Shown here: positions 60,706 to 64,000 of the stretch, in pieces
How positions within the stretch are numbered: position 1 is the stretch's first letter
How the letters are laid out: every line of letters starts with the position of its first letter
Source of the DNA: Lysinibacillus sp. FJAT-14745
GTDB taxonomy: Bacteria; Bacillota; Bacilli; Bacillales_A; Planococcaceae
DNA: 64,000 nt
Direction: 5' to 3'
NCBI RefSeq assembly: GCF_001275675.1
Contig: NZ_LITM01000002.1
Location: 774,073 to 838,072 of the forward strand
Made by a program: the position numbers and the translations under genes
The notes under the pieces: model-generated
Databases searched by the model: none
What the model was told of the DNA's origin: nothing
The model's input: the letters and a program-made list of their open reading frames with translations, nothing else

Positions 60706-61005
60706 TTACCAGTATAATACATTATCATCCCATAACGGCCACTTTTGTTGATTAGTACTTATACTAACGTCAAATGAAAGGCCATCTGTTATACTTCCTT
60801 TTTCGTAGTTAACGCTTGCTGAACCACCAACAGTTGTACTAATCCGTGATTAATATATCTTGTTTGTCAGTATCGTAATAAACGATATTATCTGTAGACT
60901 CGGATGTTTGACTTGTGGAATTGCTTAGTTCTTCTGCTGACGCATCATTATTAAATAATAAAAAACTACCTGCTAAAATAAGACCTGACAATAAACTTTT
61001 TTCAC
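60706..61005 (-). pseudogene. small secreted protein, frameshifted
   Basis: GTG at 61005 has GGGGGAGG upstream but, after AAA AAA, runs out of frame within a T6 tract (60997-61002). One added base there gives a clean signal peptide (MKKSLLSGLILAGSF, then NDASAEE). A second one-base shift near 60846 is needed to join it to an intact C-terminus (TTVGGSASVNYEKG to WDDNVLYW, stop at 60706). Two shifts suggest decay. The tract could alternatively be a phase-variable or sequencing error site. The type is a small secreted beta-rich protein of unknown role. Confidence 0.6.
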
Positions 61006-61144
61006 CCTCCCCCTAATATTGTTATATAATGTAAATAATAACATATATCAAATAATTTCTGTATTTTCAAAAGATTTTCCTTGTTATAACTGAAAGAACA
61101 TTTACTATAATTGAGTCTATTATTTTATTTATAGGGGTGTTGAA

Positions 61145-61579
61145 ATGAAAAAAATAATTTTATCCATTTTGATTTTTACTCTTTTGAGTGGATGTAATGG
61201 TTTCCCAAACGGTACTTTTAGTCAGCCTGAAGGCAAAGTTATTGTGAACGGAGAACAATATACTATGGTTCCAAGTAATTTCGAATGGGATGAAGACGAT
61301 GTAAAAATAACAGAAATGAGTTCTCGTGATCTAAATGCATTAGCCGATGATTTTGAAACATTAGATGTCGAAAAAAAAGATATATTAAATTTTGAAATTG
61401 AAAAAAACCCTTCATTTATAACAATATCTAAACAGAATGAAGATGGTACAATTGATAATGTTGAAATGAATGATTATAAAATAACAATGCCATCTAAAGA
61501 AGGATATTATATTTATGAACTAAAGGTAACATGGGATAAAGGAAAAGAGACCTTTGTTTTTGATGTTAATGTAAAATAA
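61145..61579 (+). CDS. small lipoprotein of unknown function
   Basis: A 144-residue lipoprotein. A short signal peptide ends in the lipobox LLSGC (Cys at 18). The mature part is acidic and strand-rich, with no family that I can name; the end (YYIYELKVTWDKGK) suggests an Ig- or cystatin-like sandwich. AGGGGTG lies just before the ATG. It is divergent from the frameshifted secreted-protein gene and is the only intact member of this small-protein stretch. Confidence 0.75.
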   Translation: MKKIILSILIFTLLSGCNGFPNGTFSQPEGKVIVNGEQYTMVPSNFEWDEDDVKITEMSSRDLNALADDFETLDVEKKDILNFEIEKNPSFITISKQNEDGTIDNVEMNDYKITMPSKEGYYIYELKVTWDKGKETFVFDVNVK

Positions 61580-61610
61580 AAACTTGGATGTATTATAGAT
61601 GCAAAGATAT

Positions 61611-62657
61611 TTATTTAGTCGGTACTGCTTTTCTTCCATATGTCATAAAGCGCCATAGTTTTTCAAATGGCCCCATTTTAAAGAATTTGAACCAGATGAC
61701 ACTAAAGATAATTTGAATGATAAAAATTAAGATTGCAATAATCACTACATCAGAAGGTGAAACAACTTCAAGCCCCATTAATGACATAATAGCTAGACCA
61801 ATAAAGCTTTGAGCCAAATAATTTGTAAATGCCATCTGACCAACTCGTCCAATTGGCTTAAGCAGCTTCGCAATTTTCTTATTTTCTAACAAAACAAATA
61901 GACAAGCTAAGTAAAAATACGTTGTCGGAATTACCCCTAAACTAATAACGGAATTTAGATTTTCGTATCCACCTTGAGCTGCAAACCAAATCCATATTGA
62001 AATGCCAACAAAAAGTGGGAACGTCACAAATTGTATCCACTTTATTTGTTTTGAGTATTCACTAATACTACTAATCCAATTAGCTTTTGCTACTAAAAAA
62101 CCAGTTAAAAACATGATAAAAATAGTAATTGCATCATTTCCTAATAAACCAAAAACAGTTGAAAAGGCTTCTTGATTTGGCATTAATATTTGTCCAAGAA
62201 TACACAGGATATGAACAGTAATAATCGCAAATAACCATTTACTAATCGTTGAAATCTTTGCATTATAAAAAGGTATCAGGAAAAAACCTAACACTGCATA
62301 AATAGCAAGGATTGAACCCCAGAAAACAAATATATGGACAATGCCAATTAATAATAAAGCTAGTAAACGTCTCGCAAAACGCCATCTTGGCTTATCGCCA
62401 CGCGCTTCTGCACGTGAAGTAAAAATATAAAAACCTACACCAAAGAGGAATGAAAAAATCGAAAAGAATTTCTTCTCAATAAAAATATCAATAAGCGTAT
62501 CAATAATACCATTAATTCCACTAAAGTCAGGCATCGGTCCTCCCTCTACTATTACCTGGTAGGCTGCTACATTTATAAACAAAATGCCAAATAACGCTAG
62601 ACCACGAATAATATCTAAGGAAACGATTCTTTCTTTTTGAGTAACAGATGGATTCAT
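61611..62657 (-). CDS. DUF418 family membrane protein (YeiB-like)
   Basis: A 348-residue integral membrane protein with eight to ten helices. The N-terminal helix RIVSLDIIRGLALFGILFINV is diagnostic for the YeiB/DUF418 family, as is FLFGVGFYIF with the following basic loop (RWRFARRLLALL). The C-terminal GRVGQMAFTNYLAQS and GPFEKLWRFMTYGR are also typical. ATG at 62657 follows AAGGAG at nine bases. Function is unknown; members may be heparan-N-acetyltransferase-like acyl carriers. It is monocistronic. Confidence 0.9.
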   Translation of the reverse strand: MNPSVTQKERIVSLDIIRGLALFGILFINVAAYQVIVEGGPMPDFSGINGIIDTLIDIFIEKKFFSIFSFLFGVGFYIFTSRAEARGDKPRWRFARRLLALLLIGIVHIFVFWGSILAIYAVLGFFLIPFYNAKISTISKWLFAIITVHILCILGQILMPNQEAFSTVFGLLGNDAITIFIMFLTGFLVAKANWISSISEYSKQIKWIQFVTFPLFVGISIWIWFAAQGGYENLNSVISLGVIPTTYFYLACLFVLLENKKIAKLLKPIGRVGQMAFTNYLAQSFIGLAIMSLMGLEVVSPSDVVIIAILIFIIQIIFSVIWFKFFKMGPFEKLWRFMTYGRKAVPTK

Positions 62658-62876
62658 TCTTAAAAACTCCTTATCTTTCATACTTTACTGCGCTATGGCT
62701 ATCATAGCCTCCCATCCTTACAGTAGTTTTTTTAAAAGCTTACAGTAATCTTACATTTATAAATTTATCCCATCAGTTAAAGCCTTTTTTCACTTACATT
62801 AGTTTTTAATCCCCTTCTACAAGCAAAAATTTCATATTTTATAATAACAATTATTTCTTTAAAAAAAGGGGAATAG

Positions 62877-63143
62877 ATGATGAACAGACACCGCCAATTT
62901 GGTTTTTGCTACCCTGGTTATAAATACTGTGGACCAGGATGTTCAGGACCAGGTAGACCTATCAACGCCGTAGATTCATGCTGCAAATTACACGACGAAT
63001 GTTATGATCGATATGGCAGATCAAGATATTGCGATGAAATGTTCCAAAACTGCTTACGACCAAAAATGAACGCTAATAATAAAATGGCAAGAGATGCTAA
63101 ATTGTTTTACAATATCTTCGAAATGCGGAATAGGTTCTTTTAA
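62877..63143 (+). CDS. phospholipase A2-like miniprotein
   Basis: An 88-residue protein with a compact phospholipase A2 signature. The calcium-loop-like YCGPGCSGPGRPIN (residues 17-30) is followed by the catalytic DSCCKLHDECYDRYG (about 33-47), with the His-Asp dyad. Further cysteines (YCDEMFQNC) can form the usual disulfides. Related Bacillus proteins are described as parvovirus VP1- or PLA2-like. There is no signal peptide, so it may act in the cytoplasm, in the spore or after cell lysis. GGGGA is just before the ATG. It is monocistronic, with a terminator at 63242. Confidence 0.8.
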   Translation: MMNRHRQFGFCYPGYKYCGPGCSGPGRPINAVDSCCKLHDECYDRYGRSRYCDEMFQNCLRPKMNANNKMARDAKLFYNIFEMRNRFF

Positions 63144-63241
63144 ACAATAAAGAAAGCTCACGATGTTATTTTTTTATTAAAAGTCAAGTTATAGGCTGAA
63201 ACTATTTTAAATAGTGAATTCTTATTTAATGTCACACAAAA

Positions 63242-63287
63242 AGGATAGAAGAGCTTAAATAAATTCGCTCTATCTATCCTCTTTTTA
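63242..63287 (+). terminator. terminator after the PLA2-like gene
   Basis: AGGATAG (63242-63248) pairs with CTATCCT (63274-63280) and AGAGC (63250-63254) with GCTCT (63267-63271), then a T-run (63282-63286). Confidence 0.8.
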
Positions 63288-63614
63288 CCAGAAATGACCT
63301 TGTTTACTACAACAACTAATTTGTTCGTTAATCAATCTAATGTTGCGGTCATTCAAAAGGAGCTCCCAAAGATTGTTGCTTCCAATTTGGCTATCTTCTT
63401 CAACTATTACACCTTATTTATTAATATTTTCATATTTTGTACAGTAATTAAAGATTGGAAATATAATCTTAAACTAGTGATAGTATTATTAGGGAAATTT
63501 GCTTAATAATCGTCTCCAATTACATTTATTGTATATAATGAGTCGAGAAGGAAAAGTAATTAAGGGATAGTTATTCCATTAAGAAAAATCGTTTTTTTGA
63601 AAAGAGGGAGTTAA

Positions 63615-63902
63615 ATGGAAAGTTTTTTCTTAATACTTATGGGCTTTTTTATCGTTATGGCAAATGTTATTGGGCTTGTATTCTTCCAAAAAAAGAAAAA
63701 TCTATATTTTGCTGCATTCATAATATTACTACTAGCAGGTATTTTTGGTGGACTAGGAAGTGTATTAGCACTATTTATTATTCGTGATGCCTTTGCGGTA
63801 TTCTACGGGTTGAATCTTGCCTACTATTTGCTACTTAATAGTCTTATCGTATTTCTTCTAGCGATTTTAGTTACTATAATTAATAAATATCACACGTGTT
63901 GA
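63615..63902 (+). CDS. small membrane protein
   Basis: A 95-residue protein with three hydrophobic segments (about 3-24, 31-53, 61-87) separated by short charged loops (FQKKKN and IIRDAF). No family is recognised. GAGGGAG lies five bases before the ATG, which makes it a real gene in all likelihood. No partner gene lies within the window; an ATCAGGAT/ATCCTGAT hairpin (63950-63972) follows. Confidence 0.65.
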   Translation: MESFFLILMGFFIVMANVIGLVFFQKKKNLYFAAFIILLLAGIFGGLGSVLALFIIRDAFAVFYGLNLAYYLLLNSLIVFLLAILVTIINKYHTC

Positions 63903-64000
63903 TTAATCAAAATTATACAGTCACTGAATGATTTATGTCCCAATGAAACATCAGGATTTCTTTCATCCTGATTCGCCATTCTAGAGGCAGGGCAGCGCAA

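Noticed and set aside
63294..63506. 70-codon frame with hydrophobic product
   Set aside because: No ribosome site before its ATG, it begins just after a terminator tail, and its composition is that of AT-rich chance sequence.
63950..63972. ATCAGGAT/ATCCTGAT hairpin near the window end as terminator
   Set aside because: No T-run follows and the neighbouring gene on the right is outside the window, so its role cannot be judged.

Overview
The window looks like chromosomal DNA of a low-GC, spore-former-type Firmicute of the Lysinibacillus/Planococcaceae kind. This rests on AT-rich codon use, strong GGAGG-type ribosome sites, frequent TTG and GTG starts, U-run terminators, Bacillales families (BusR-type regulator, ykkC guanidine riboswitch, DUF6886, HXXEE) and proteins close to known Lysinibacillus types. 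The genus is an inference. I see no rRNA, tRNA, CRISPR array, phage or transposase gene. Mobile DNA appears only as small non-coding repeats.

Layout. 0-6.7 kb: a damaged ABC-2 permease at the edge, a secreted FG-GAP-like protein, an operon of methyltransferase, DedA protein, response regulator and histidine kinase, and a MerR-like regulator. 7-15 kb: three ABC-2 export systems. One sits behind an autoregulated TetR gene, one is controlled by a second TetR through two near-identical operators, and a DinB protein follows. The second TetR unit includes an HXXEE gene broken by an in-frame stop. 15.5-17 kb: a HipA-like kinase locus split by a repeat element. 17-25 kb: TudS-like DUF523, Nudix hydrolase, DUF6886, a YbfB-type MFS transporter divergent from a LysR regulator, then guanine deaminase with a purine permease. 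25-27.5 kb: a fused primase-helicase of the TOTE conflict-system type.

27.9-40.6 kb is the most coherent block. It holds hydantoinase/oxoprolinase A and B, aldehyde dehydrogenase, class III aminotransferase, a sigma-54 activator, an amino-acid permease and rpoN. Near-consensus sigma-54 promoters precede the aminotransferase and the permease. Matching palindromes, likely activator sites, lie 350-600 bp upstream of those genes. The gene set matches the logic of bacterial lactam degradation: ring opening to an omega-amino acid, then semialdehyde, then dicarboxylate. An acyl-CoA dehydrogenase pair, enoyl-CoA hydratase, CaiB-type CoA-transferase and IclR regulator follow at 40.8-45.9 kb and could continue the breakdown.

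46-49.5 kb: an operon of GTP cyclohydrolase II, RibD, an FAD monooxygenase and a HAD phosphatase, with no FMN riboswitch and no other riboflavin genes, suggesting a non-riboflavin product. 49.8-53.9 kb: a BusR-like (GntR plus RCK_C) regulator and an OpuA-type glycine betaine importer. 54-55.4 kb: a guanidine-I riboswitch and paired SMR exporters, separated by a 42-bp minisatellite. 55.4-64 kb: a PstS-like protein, YbaK, a YgiC/YgiB-like pair, a stretch of decayed small genes, DUF418, a phospholipase A2-like miniprotein and a small membrane protein.

Three related kinds of non-coding repeat are scattered through the window: a 130-310 bp element in three copies, a 135-200 bp element in two copies, and a nested hairpin cassette found inside both families and elsewhere. 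They look like non-autonomous repeats whose hairpin stems covary between copies.
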